From positions 1 to 5,772 of the forward strand of contig CATGXW010000066.1 in assembly GCA_949542085.1 (NCBI GenBank): 5,772 nt of DNA, read 5' to 3'. Under the pieces are notes generated by a model. The model ran no database searches, was not told the origin of the DNA, and was given only the letters and a program-made list of their open reading frames with translations. Source of the stretch: an uncultured Alphaproteobacteria bacterium (GTDB lineage: Bacteria > Pseudomonadota > Alphaproteobacteria > RF32 > CAG-239). Numbering within the stretch: the first letter of the stretch is position 1; each line of letters begins with the position of its first letter. This document shows positions 1 to 5,684 of the stretch, piece by piece. Made by a program: the position numbers and the translations under genes.

Positions 1-1212
1 ATTTCCCGAGTGGCGGCAACGATCACCTTTCCTCCTGAAATTTCAAATATCGGATTGGAAATTTTCAGCGGGCGCCCCAGTTATTTTCGCAAAGACCTGA
101 CACAAGTTTTTAAAATCGGATCCAATACGCTCGGCATCATTTCCCTTTTGCCTGTTTTTCCGGGAAACGGATTACACATCATTCTATCCCTGCCGGCAGA
201 CAAACTCATTCAGCCTGATTTTTCCGACAAGTTTTTGCTTTTTATTGACCGATACGGAGATATTTTGATCAGCCTTTTGGCTTTATTGATTATTACCGTC
301 TCGTTTAAAATTTCATGGAAATATATTAAGCAAAACAAAGGGCAACTGAATATCAAACTCAAAAAAAACGCGGCTCTGCTCCGTTATCTGGCATTTAATG
401 TTTTTGACCTGACATCGTTCGGCAGCTTTTTGCTGGAGTTATACAGAAAAAATATTATTGATATTCAGAATGCCGACGGACGGGTTCTTTTGATAAAAAA
501 GACAGACAGATTAAACGGTATCGAAAAACACGAACGTCAAGCGTTGAAGCAGCTTTTCGTAAAAGACGACACGATTTTCAATGCCGGAAAAGCCAATTTT
601 TTGAAGATAAAACGCGCGGCCGCCTTTATCAAAAAAGATTTAAAACGCACATTGACTTCTTATATGCTGAAAATGAACAGCGGCTATCTTTTCTTTAGCT
701 TGGGAATGCTGCTGATTGCGGAGGCTTATATTGCCGCCTTGCAAACAAATGTTTTAAGGACGTTTTCCTTTTTATCAGGAATGACGATTGTTTTATTTTT
801 CGGCGTTTTCTTGTTTTGCCACAAGACACCCAATAAATGGTGGAGAATATTTACCAAATTGTTGGGTATTCTCCTGATTATTCCGGCGTTTATCATTATG
901 TCGGCATTCATTCACTCCGCAGGCGTTTTGTTTATTCTTCTGAGTGTTATTGTCATCCGCCGCTTTATGTCGGTTTATTCGCAGCGAAACGCCGCTCTTG
1001 CCGAACCTATCGCCGATGCGCTCTCCTTGCAAAAAGAATTTGCCACAACCGAACAAACCCGCCTGCAAGGACGTGAGATTATGTTGCAGCAACCCCGCAT
1101 CTTTGCCCTAGGGCAAGCCGAAAGATTTGCGGATAAAACCTCGCAAAACGAATATAACAAATTGCAGGCGATGCTTGATTTTTTGGCATTACACAACAAT
1201 GTCAAACTCTAA
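1..1212 (+). CDS. DUF2207-type membrane protein, 5' end outside the window
   Basis: The frame is open to the left edge, so the GTG at 10 is probably not the start and the N-terminus is missing. Numbering from that GTG gives 400 residues. Residues 1-70 look like the end of an extracytoplasmic beta-rich domain (ending LHIILSLPADKL). A transmembrane helix lies near 83-104. A soluble segment (about 120-220) contains LLRYLAFNVFDLTSFGSFLL and EKHERQALKQLF. That pattern, a helical domain followed by an E-x2-x-L-x2-LF element, is typical of the C-terminal part of DUF2207 (YciQ-like) proteins. Four further hydrophobic segments follow at about 224-245, 251-270, 280-300 and 302-317, then a charged Gln-rich tail of about 80 residues, presumably cytoplasmic. 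Family members are usually around 600 residues, so roughly 200 are off the edge. The molecular function of DUF2207 is unknown. The gene ends 4 bp before a hairpin terminator. The family call rests on pattern recognition, not a search. Confidence 0.72.
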   Translation: MSRVAATITFPPEISNIGLEIFSGRPSYFRKDLTQVFKIGSNTLGIISLLPVFPGNGLHIILSLPADKLIQPDFSDKFLLFIDRYGDILISLLALLIITVSFKISWKYIKQNKGQLNIKLKKNAALLRYLAFNVFDLTSFGSFLLELYRKNIIDIQNADGRVLLIKKTDRLNGIEKHERQALKQLFVKDDTIFNAGKANFLKIKRAAAFIKKDLKRTLTSYMLKMNSGYLFFSLGMLLIAEAYIAALQTNVLRTFSFLSGMTIVLFFGVFLFCHKTPNKWWRIFTKLLGILLIIPAFIIMSAFIHSAGVLFILLSVIVIRRFMSVYSQRNAALAEPIADALSLQKEFATTEQTRLQGREIMLQQPRIFALGQAERFADKTSQNEYNKLQAMLDFLALHNNVKL

Positions 1213-1215
1213 CAA

Positions 1216-1241
1216 AAAAGCCCGCATTAACGCGGGCTTTT
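1216..1241. terminator. Bidirectional intrinsic terminator between convergent genes
   Basis: AAAAGCCCGC (1216-1225) pairs perfectly with GCGGGCTTTT (1232-1241) around the 6-nt loop ATTAAC. The GC-rich core ends in a T run on the plus strand, and the A run gives a U tract on the minus strand. It sits 3 bp after the stop of the DUF2207 gene and 16 bp beyond the stop of the minus-strand gene, so it can end both transcripts. Confidence 0.9.
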
Positions 1242-1257
1242 GAGCAGAGAAAAGGAA

Positions 1258-1806
1258 CTATCCTCGAAAGAACTTTCCACTTTTCTTTTTGGGTTTCTCA
1301 CGCATTTCTCCTTTAAACGGCGGCAACCACGGAGTGAGCTCGTTGTTGAACTTCATGTTGACACGCCAGCCGAACTTATCCTGCGGGTTGACTTCGCCAT
1401 TGTGACGTTGTTCACGAAGCTTCATGAACTCTGCGATAGGAACATAGTCTTCCATGTCGCTGCTCATTCCCACCAGTGTTTCGGGAACGTAGGTCATGCG
1501 AGGCAGCAGAGATTGCGTCAGCAGAGCATTGACCGGTCCGTGGAAACTGACTTCCGCACCGTCACCGTCTTTGTCGGTCACGACATAGGTGAACCCATGA
1601 ACCGTTGTAAACTTCAGAACCCCCGTCCCGATCTCAATCAAAACGAAGTTTTCTTTAGGACGCTTCAGTTCGTGAAGAAAGAGAGTGTTGTCAGAGTCTC
1701 CGCTTCCCAGAAGCCAGCGTCTGCCTTCTCCTTGTTCGATTTTGTAGAGCAGCACGTGTGTCGTTTGCGTGATGTCAAACCTGAAAAAACTTTCTGTTTT
1801 TTTCAT
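1258..1806 (-). CDS. Hypothetical protein, 182 aa
   Basis: I do not recognise the family. The product is soluble, with no signal peptide or membrane segment. It starts MKKTESFFRF and ends with a basic tail (REKPKKKSGKFFRG) that could bind nucleic acid or another acidic partner. The middle (about residues 48-95) alternates hydrophobic and charged residues in a beta-rich way (FVLIEIGTGVLKFTTVHGFT, then VVTDKDGDGAEVSFHG). The Asp/Gly-rich DKDGDGAE resembles a Ca-binding loop, but a lone loop is weak evidence. The minus strand was chosen over the equally long plus-strand frame because its composition is balanced and acidic/basic, while the opposite frame is His-, Cys-, Arg- and Gln-rich as antisense shadows usually are. 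No clear Shine-Dalgarno precedes the ATG. GC is near 50% in two sampled 60-bp blocks (32/60 at 1321 and 28/60 at 1621). The gene is divergent from the large gene and convergent with the DUF2207 gene. Confidence 0.68.
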   Translation of the reverse strand: MKKTESFFRFDITQTTHVLLYKIEQGEGRRWLLGSGDSDNTLFLHELKRPKENFVLIEIGTGVLKFTTVHGFTYVVTDKDGDGAEVSFHGPVNALLTQSLLPRMTYVPETLVGMSSDMEDYVPIAEFMKLREQRHNGEVNPQDKFGWRVNMKFNNELTPWLPPFKGEMREKPKKKSGKFFRG

Positions 1807-1823
1807 AACATAAAAATTTAAAA

Positions 1824-1829
1824 ATTATA
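1824..1829 (-). promoter_or_regulatory. Possible -10 box for the minus-strand gene
   Basis: The minus strand reads TATAAT, a perfect sigma70-type -10 hexamer, 17 nt upstream of the ATG at 1806. No acceptable -35 hexamer lies 16-18 bp further upstream (the hexamers there are ATAACG-like). The implied leader would be only about 10 nt and lack a Shine-Dalgarno, so the transcript would be nearly leaderless. The surroundings are extremely AT-rich, so a chance match is quite possible. Confidence 0.3.
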
Positions 1830-1865
1830 AAAGCATTTGAAAAACACGTTATACTATAAAGAATC

Positions 1866-1881
1866 AAAAGGCAAGCCTTTT
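1866..1881. other. Small symmetric hairpin in the divergent intergenic region
   Basis: AAAAGG (1866-1871) pairs with CCTTTT (1876-1881) around the loop CAAG; one more C-G pair would narrow the loop to AA. It has the form of a very small bidirectional terminator, but it lies between divergent genes and upstream of both, where a terminator for either is not expected. It may insulate the two promoters, be a regulator site, or be chance in AT-rich DNA. Confidence 0.25.
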
Positions 1882-1910
1882 TCCAAAAAAATCGTTTTTG
1901 TCATTTTTTG

Positions 1911-1938
1911 TTGATTTTATTTTCCCGTATGTTATATT
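1911..1938 (+). promoter_or_regulatory. Candidate sigma70-type promoter for the PcfJ-like/LRR gene
   Basis: TTGATT (1911-1916, four of six matches to TTGACA) and TATATT (1933-1938, five of six to TATAAT) are separated by 16 bp. Transcription would start near 1945, just before the AAAGGAAG ribosome-binding site at 1949-1956. This layout gives a short leader of about 15 nt. It also means the in-frame TTG at 1908 and ATG at 1929 would lie upstream of, or inside, the promoter and could not serve as starts. Confidence 0.5.
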
Positions 1939-1948
1939 TTTGTCTCGC

Positions 1949-1977
1949 AAAGGAAGACTATGAAACGAAGATTATAA
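1949..1977 (+). promoter_or_regulatory. Strong ribosome-binding site with a 5-codon out-of-frame ORF
   Basis: AAAGGAAG (1949-1956) stands 5 nt (counted from AGGA) before an ATG at 1960. This is the best translation-start signal near the large gene. The frame reads ATG AAA CGA AGA TTA TAA and stops at 1977. The long frame is reached by a shift of -1, so one extra base near 1975 would give MKRRL-x-NYPDFLEAINTMF in one continuous protein. It is therefore either the natural start of the large gene broken by a one-base deletion (real or a sequencing error), or a minute leader peptide ending 32 nt before the ATG at 2010. Confidence 0.5.
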
Positions 1978-2009
1978 ATTATCCGGATTTTTTAGAGGCG
2001 ATAAACACG

Positions 2010-4679
2010 ATGTTTTCGCAAACGTCCATTTATGACGTTACATCCTATAATGAGGAAATGACGGCTTCCAAACAAAAGCGTAAAAAGAAAATAGCAAATA
2101 TCTCCACTCAACTCAAACGCCTCAAAACCGATATCGAAAAATACAAGGCGCAAATTCGCCTCGCCCAAGAAAACGATGATAAAAAGAAATACGGCATTCT
2201 CCTCAATCAACTTCTGACTACAAAAATGTCTCTCTTGAGAGCCTATAAAGAACAAAAGGCTTTTACGCCGTTTTCTGAACTTTCGACAGAAGCCAAAACC
2301 TTTGCCTGCACTCAACGTCTGATGAAAAAATACTTACTTCCTGCTTTTGCGCAATCATCCCCGAGAGCGGTTATTTTGAATGAGGACGGCACGGTCAGTC
2401 TTAACATCGACGATTTTCTCAATTCCATCCTATACCAGCAAGCCCAACACATCAAAGACTATGTTGCCTCTTATATTGAAAAATACCCGACCCGTGTTAA
2501 TGGCAGTCGCTATTTTACAGGTTTGCATCACGAGGCTGAAAACTTTGATGATCTCATTTACATTGCCGACAGCTATTTTGAAAAAATCAATGATGAAAAC
2601 AATAAAAATTTGGATAGCATTATCAAAAGCCATCAAGGACTGGAAGTTATAGAAATTTATCCCGAACATCATGTCCAAGCCGTCCGCCTGCTGACGAAAG
2701 AAGCTCTAGAGTATGAAGGAAGCCAGCTTAACCATTGTGTTGCCACATATGCTTCTCGTGTGGAAAAGGGGGCAACACAAATTTATTCTATTCGCGATTA
2801 TGGCGATAATGCGACGGAATTTGCACCGCATGCAACCATTGAATTTGAAAACGGCAAAATAAAACAAATTAAAGGATATAGGGACAGTATTGTTGACTGG
2901 CAATATATTGAAGATCCCCGCCGTTTTTTGATGTCATTAATGCGCACAGATGATTTTGTTACCATTATGCGCTCAACTGAAATTCCGGCTTCCGAAAAAC
3001 TCAACATCGGCATTGTCGCAGATACCTCCGGAAAAACGCATGATATCTTACATCCCACTTCAACTCTTGAAGATATATTTTTTGATAAAATTCGTATCAA
3101 ATCCGACCGGATAAAATCATTAAAAAATATCGGCATCAAATTTAAAACATTGGAAGTCGACGGACCGCTTTATCCTAAAACAATTGAGAATATTGCCAAT
3201 TTGCCCAAGATAGACAACTTAATATTACATTCAAATTGTTATACTTCGACACTGGATTTATCCGCGATTTCCTGCCACACGCTGGAATTGGATATTCAGA
3301 AAGACAACGACATCCAAAAAATCGTCTTTCCCCAAAATTTAAAAGAAATTAAAATCAAAGGAAACTTTCCTAAATTATCATCCTTTATCAACAGCGAGGA
3401 TTTACAATCTCTTTCTTTAAGTGGAGAGTTTCCCCGTCTGACAGAGGAGGCTTTTCCGTCTTCGTTACAGAATTTCAATTTATCAGGAAACTCTTTTGAA
3501 AGTATCGAAAAGCTTGATTTATCATCCTTTACCCGATTGACACAGTTGGATATGATGAATAGTACTTTCCTCAAACTGCGAGAAATTGTCCTTTCGGATA
3601 CTGTCAGAAACTTTAACGCTTCACATTGCCGCTTTCCCGCTCTCGAAAACGTGGACATCTCCCGTATGCCTTTTAAAAGTTTTAACACATTAGAAAAAAA
3701 CGGTGAAACTTCCTTTCCTTTTAATCATATTCCGACTTCTTATAAAATACATATGCCCATTCTGCGGGGATATTTGATGAATTTCTCCTCAAGCCCCTGC
3801 ATCAAAAACATTCAATTATGTAAAGATATTGAAAGCATATCCTTTTCCGGAATGACTTTTGGTGAAAGTGCGTCATTTAATTTTTCCGAATATAAAAATT
3901 TAAAAAAAATCGATTTTCAATTCAGCTCTTTCGATCCCAATTGTATTATCAATTTATCTCAAAATGACCACATTCAAGAACTTCGTTGTGATACAGACCT
4001 GCTGTCACAAATTATTCCGCCAGCCCAAACTCCTTTATTATCACTTTCCCAAAGAGACGGCGCCCCTCTTCTGCAAAGCTGGCCATTGGAGACTTTTCCT
4101 CTCCTCAAAGAACTACACACAAATTTTTTACCACACGATATGAATATTTCTTGTCCTGTTGATACCTTGCATTTGTGTCTGTTATCTCCTGATAAGTATC
4201 CCTCGGATTTAAAAGTTTTTGACTTTTCCGCATATAAATGCGTTAATCTGAAAACATCCTCCAATGTTCAATTTTCTGAACTTGAACGGCTTGTTATGCC
4301 GGAAAAATTTTCCGAATTTCTATTATTCCATGTCAGCCCGAAACTGACCGAAATAGATTTCAGTCAAACAAAAGGAAAAGTGGAATTAAAAGATATTGAT
4401 TATTCAGATGAAGTTTTTAATGGTGAAGGTCAAATATATTTACATCCGCAACAATTTGAGGTATTAAAGAAAATAAAGTTAGGAAAAAGCACAGAACTTG
4501 TTTTGCCACAAAGAATCGAGCATCTACCTCTAACAATCGAATTATCAGCTGATACACCGCCAGAAAAAAGGCAACGGCTCAAAGAACAATATCCCAATCT
4601 ATTAATCGTCAGAGCCGCAAATATTCAAACAGAATTACAACTCCTGAAATCAGCTAAACAAGCTGATGGGAGACGTTAA
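2010..4679 (+). CDS. PcfJ-like domain protein with a long leucine-rich-repeat array
   Basis: The start is drawn at the ATG at 2010, the first in-frame ATG downstream of the predicted promoter; it has a weak AGAGG 12 nt upstream. The frame is open back to 1908, and residues from about 1980 on (NYPDFLEAINT) look genuine. Drawn this way the product is 889 aa. Residues 20-82 are Lys/Glu-rich and coiled-coil-like. Residues 236-292 match the PcfJ-like core: LNHCVATY (240-247), QIYSIRD (257-263), then HATIEFENGKIKQIKG (274-289). Most of the rest, about 370-840, is an irregular LRR array with units such as LKEIKIKG (444), LQSLSLSG (465), LQNFNLSGNSF (486), LTQLDMMNSTF (510), LENVDISRMPF (545), LKKIDFQFSSF (631) and LTEIDFSQ (779); the clear units repeat every 21-24 residues. 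No signal peptide or membrane segment was seen, so it is probably cytoplasmic or delivered by a secretion system. PcfJ is named from the conjugative plasmid pCF10, but its biochemical role is not established; the LRRs suggest protein binding (inference). Composition is mostly AT-rich (17/60 GC at 3061). The next gene begins 38 bp downstream. Confidence 0.82.
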   Translation: MFSQTSIYDVTSYNEEMTASKQKRKKKIANISTQLKRLKTDIEKYKAQIRLAQENDDKKKYGILLNQLLTTKMSLLRAYKEQKAFTPFSELSTEAKTFACTQRLMKKYLLPAFAQSSPRAVILNEDGTVSLNIDDFLNSILYQQAQHIKDYVASYIEKYPTRVNGSRYFTGLHHEAENFDDLIYIADSYFEKINDENNKNLDSIIKSHQGLEVIEIYPEHHVQAVRLLTKEALEYEGSQLNHCVATYASRVEKGATQIYSIRDYGDNATEFAPHATIEFENGKIKQIKGYRDSIVDWQYIEDPRRFLMSLMRTDDFVTIMRSTEIPASEKLNIGIVADTSGKTHDILHPTSTLEDIFFDKIRIKSDRIKSLKNIGIKFKTLEVDGPLYPKTIENIANLPKIDNLILHSNCYTSTLDLSAISCHTLELDIQKDNDIQKIVFPQNLKEIKIKGNFPKLSSFINSEDLQSLSLSGEFPRLTEEAFPSSLQNFNLSGNSFESIEKLDLSSFTRLTQLDMMNSTFLKLREIVLSDTVRNFNASHCRFPALENVDISRMPFKSFNTLEKNGETSFPFNHIPTSYKIHMPILRGYLMNFSSSPCIKNIQLCKDIESISFSGMTFGESASFNFSEYKNLKKIDFQFSSFDPNCIINLSQNDHIQELRCDTDLLSQIIPPAQTPLLSLSQRDGAPLLQSWPLETFPLLKELHTNFLPHDMNISCPVDTLHLCLLSPDKYPSDLKVFDFSAYKCVNLKTSSNVQFSELERLVMPEKFSEFLLFHVSPKLTEIDFSQTKGKVELKDIDYSDEVFNGEGQIYLHPQQFEVLKKIKLGKSTELVLPQRIEHLPLTIELSADTPPEKRQRLKEQYPNLLIVRAANIQTELQLLKSAKQADGRR

Positions 4680-4717
4680 AAAGATAACAAATATTATTAT
4701 CTAAACTATTAATAACA

Positions 4718-5350
4718 ATGGAAAAAAATGTTAACGCAATCATCAATCTGATGAAAACATTAGAGGTTTCGCTAGAAGATGTCACCCAAGCTCTTCTCAA
4801 CCCAACCTCTACGACACCTCTCACAGCCTCCGAAATACAAGAGGCGATTGAGAACGAAAGCGTGAGCTTAAACACCATATTCCCTGCTCAAAGCAAAGCT
4901 TGGAATATGCTTGTCGACTTTATTGCCAGCGACAGTTTTTTAGGAGGATTTCCTACAAACATCGCGCCTCCGGTAACGGAAGATAAAATCGATTATGCTT
5001 ACACCAAATGTGGCTTGAAATACGCCCTTTATGATGGGAATATTTTAGGAATTGTCATTCGGGCTCAGTCTCTTCATTTTGTTCTGGCATTGCATAATTA
5101 CGGACAAAATATTGATATTCGACAAGCCCGTGAAAAAGCAGAGAGACTTCCTTCGGTGACCGGAAAGAAGTGGATTGTTCCTTCTGATGCCAATTTCCAC
5201 AGCGTCCGCGCTATCGGGCTTAAGCGAGTAAATGAGGCTCTACGTGAACTTAAAGGAGATGAAATAGGAGGAACACCGTTCCTATCCAGTACTTCACAGG
5301 CGTCTCCTCCCCACTATTGGCACGTCCGCTTTATTCTGCCACTTGACTGA
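4718..5350 (+). CDS. Hypothetical protein with a DUF1566/Lcl_C-like C-terminal domain
   Basis: 210 residues. The N-terminal 50 are helical and soluble, rich in Leu, Glu, Ser and Thr (MEKNVNAIINLMKTLEVSLE). From about 95 on the pattern resembles DUF1566/Lcl_C domains (a C-type-lectin-like fold): a beta stretch GNILGIVIRA, a helix with IDIRQAREKAERLPS (132-146), KKWIVPSDANF (150-160, in place of the usual 'W-R-L-P-T-x-x-E'), a helix VNEALRELKGDEIGG (171-185), LSST (189-192, matching the family's WSST) and HYWHVRFILPL near the end. The resemblance is partial and was judged by eye. No signal peptide was seen, unlike secreted Lcl_C adhesins, so binding to a surface ligand is not implied. The ATG at 4718 lacks a Shine-Dalgarno. 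With only 38 bp and no convincing terminator between them, the gene is probably cotranscribed with the PcfJ-like/LRR gene. A strong hairpin terminator overlaps its stop codon. Confidence 0.75.
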   Translation: MEKNVNAIINLMKTLEVSLEDVTQALLNPTSTTPLTASEIQEAIENESVSLNTIFPAQSKAWNMLVDFIASDSFLGGFPTNIAPPVTEDKIDYAYTKCGLKYALYDGNILGIVIRAQSLHFVLALHNYGQNIDIRQAREKAERLPSVTGKKWIVPSDANFHSVRAIGLKRVNEALRELKGDEIGGTPFLSSTSQASPPHYWHVRFILPLD

Positions 5351-5389
5351 TAAAACAACAGGTCCTTTTAAGGACCTTTTGTTTTATCA
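5348..5389. terminator. Long two-part hairpin terminator overlapping the stop codon
   Basis: The outer arms TGATAAAACAA (5348-5358) and TTGTTTTATCA (5379-5389) pair over 11 bp. After a single C/T mismatch (5359/5378), AGGTCCTT (5360-5367) pairs with AAGGACCT (5370-5377) over 8 bp around TT (in practice a 4- to 6-nt loop). The TGA stop of the upstream gene is part of the 5' arm. The T-rich 3' arm acts on the plus strand and the A-rich 5' arm on the minus strand, so it can be bidirectional. Confidence 0.88.
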
Positions 5390-5684
5390 TCGCAATATTT
5401 TGAGTTCCCGCAGTATGTTTTTTTAATATATTCACTTGGTCTTAGTATCTGGTTATTGGCGAGCATAAATATATCCCTAAGGAGGCACAAAGCTATATAA
5501 GAAGAGATCGGCACCTCCATTTTTTAATGCAGCTGGAGTGTTGGATGTCATGACAGGCACCACGACCTAGGCTCGCATATTTTCTCAGTAATGTGCGCCC
5601 CGCTATTAGCGCTTTGTCATTTCGGCGGTCACTATCACGCCCTAGCTCACGAACCAAACCCCACTCACCAAGGCTTCCAGCCAT
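5390..5684. other. Region without a confident gene; composition rises from AT-rich to about 52-57% GC
   Basis: From 5390 to about 5480 the DNA is AT-rich; from about 5500 GC rises (31/60 at 5581, 34/60 at 5641), unlike the operon to the left. Minus-strand frames include a 50-codon one (5368-5520, MEVPISSYIALC...) that runs into the terminator, with an internal ATG at 5466 preceded by AGGGA at 7 nt; a 24-codon one (5477-5551, MTSNTPAALKNGG...YSFVPP); and the longer frame described separately. These overlap in different frames and none has both a good ribosome-binding site and a recognisable product. TGTCATGACA (5546-5555) is a perfect 10-bp palindrome. The stretch may be a remnant or leader of a mobile element. 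Confidence 0.45.

Noticed and set aside
10..12. GTG as the start of the left-edge membrane protein
   Set aside because: The frame is open upstream to base 1, no Shine-Dalgarno is visible in the few bases available, and the protein begins in the middle of a domain.
1240..1821. Plus-strand open frame of 193 codons opposite the minus-strand hypothetical gene
   Set aside because: Its product is rich in His, Cys, Arg and Gln, has no coherent domain pattern, starts with TTG inside the terminator and has no ribosome-binding site. The minus-strand product is better balanced.
1908..1931. In-frame TTG (1908) and ATG (1929) as starts of the large gene
   Set aside because: Neither has a Shine-Dalgarno. 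Both overlap the predicted -35/-10 region, and the residues they add (MLILFSRMLYFCLA) look like translated AT-rich promoter DNA rather than a signal peptide.
2430..4264. Several 65-130-codon minus-strand frames inside the large gene
   Set aside because: They lie wholly within a strongly supported plus-strand gene, are Cys/Ser/Phe-rich and show no start signals; they are antisense shadows.
4682..4702. Hairpin AGATAA/TTATCT between the two operon genes
   Set aside because: Six A/T-dominated pairs with a 9-nt loop and no T tract; too weak to be a terminator.
5480..5485. AGGAGG on the plus strand as a ribosome-binding site
   Set aside because: No ATG, GTG or TTG follows at a usable distance.
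5481..5526. GGAGG...CCTCC followed by a T run as a plus-strand terminator
   Set aside because: Only five consecutive pairs with mismatches directly inside and a loop of nearly 30 nt; not a convincing intrinsic terminator.
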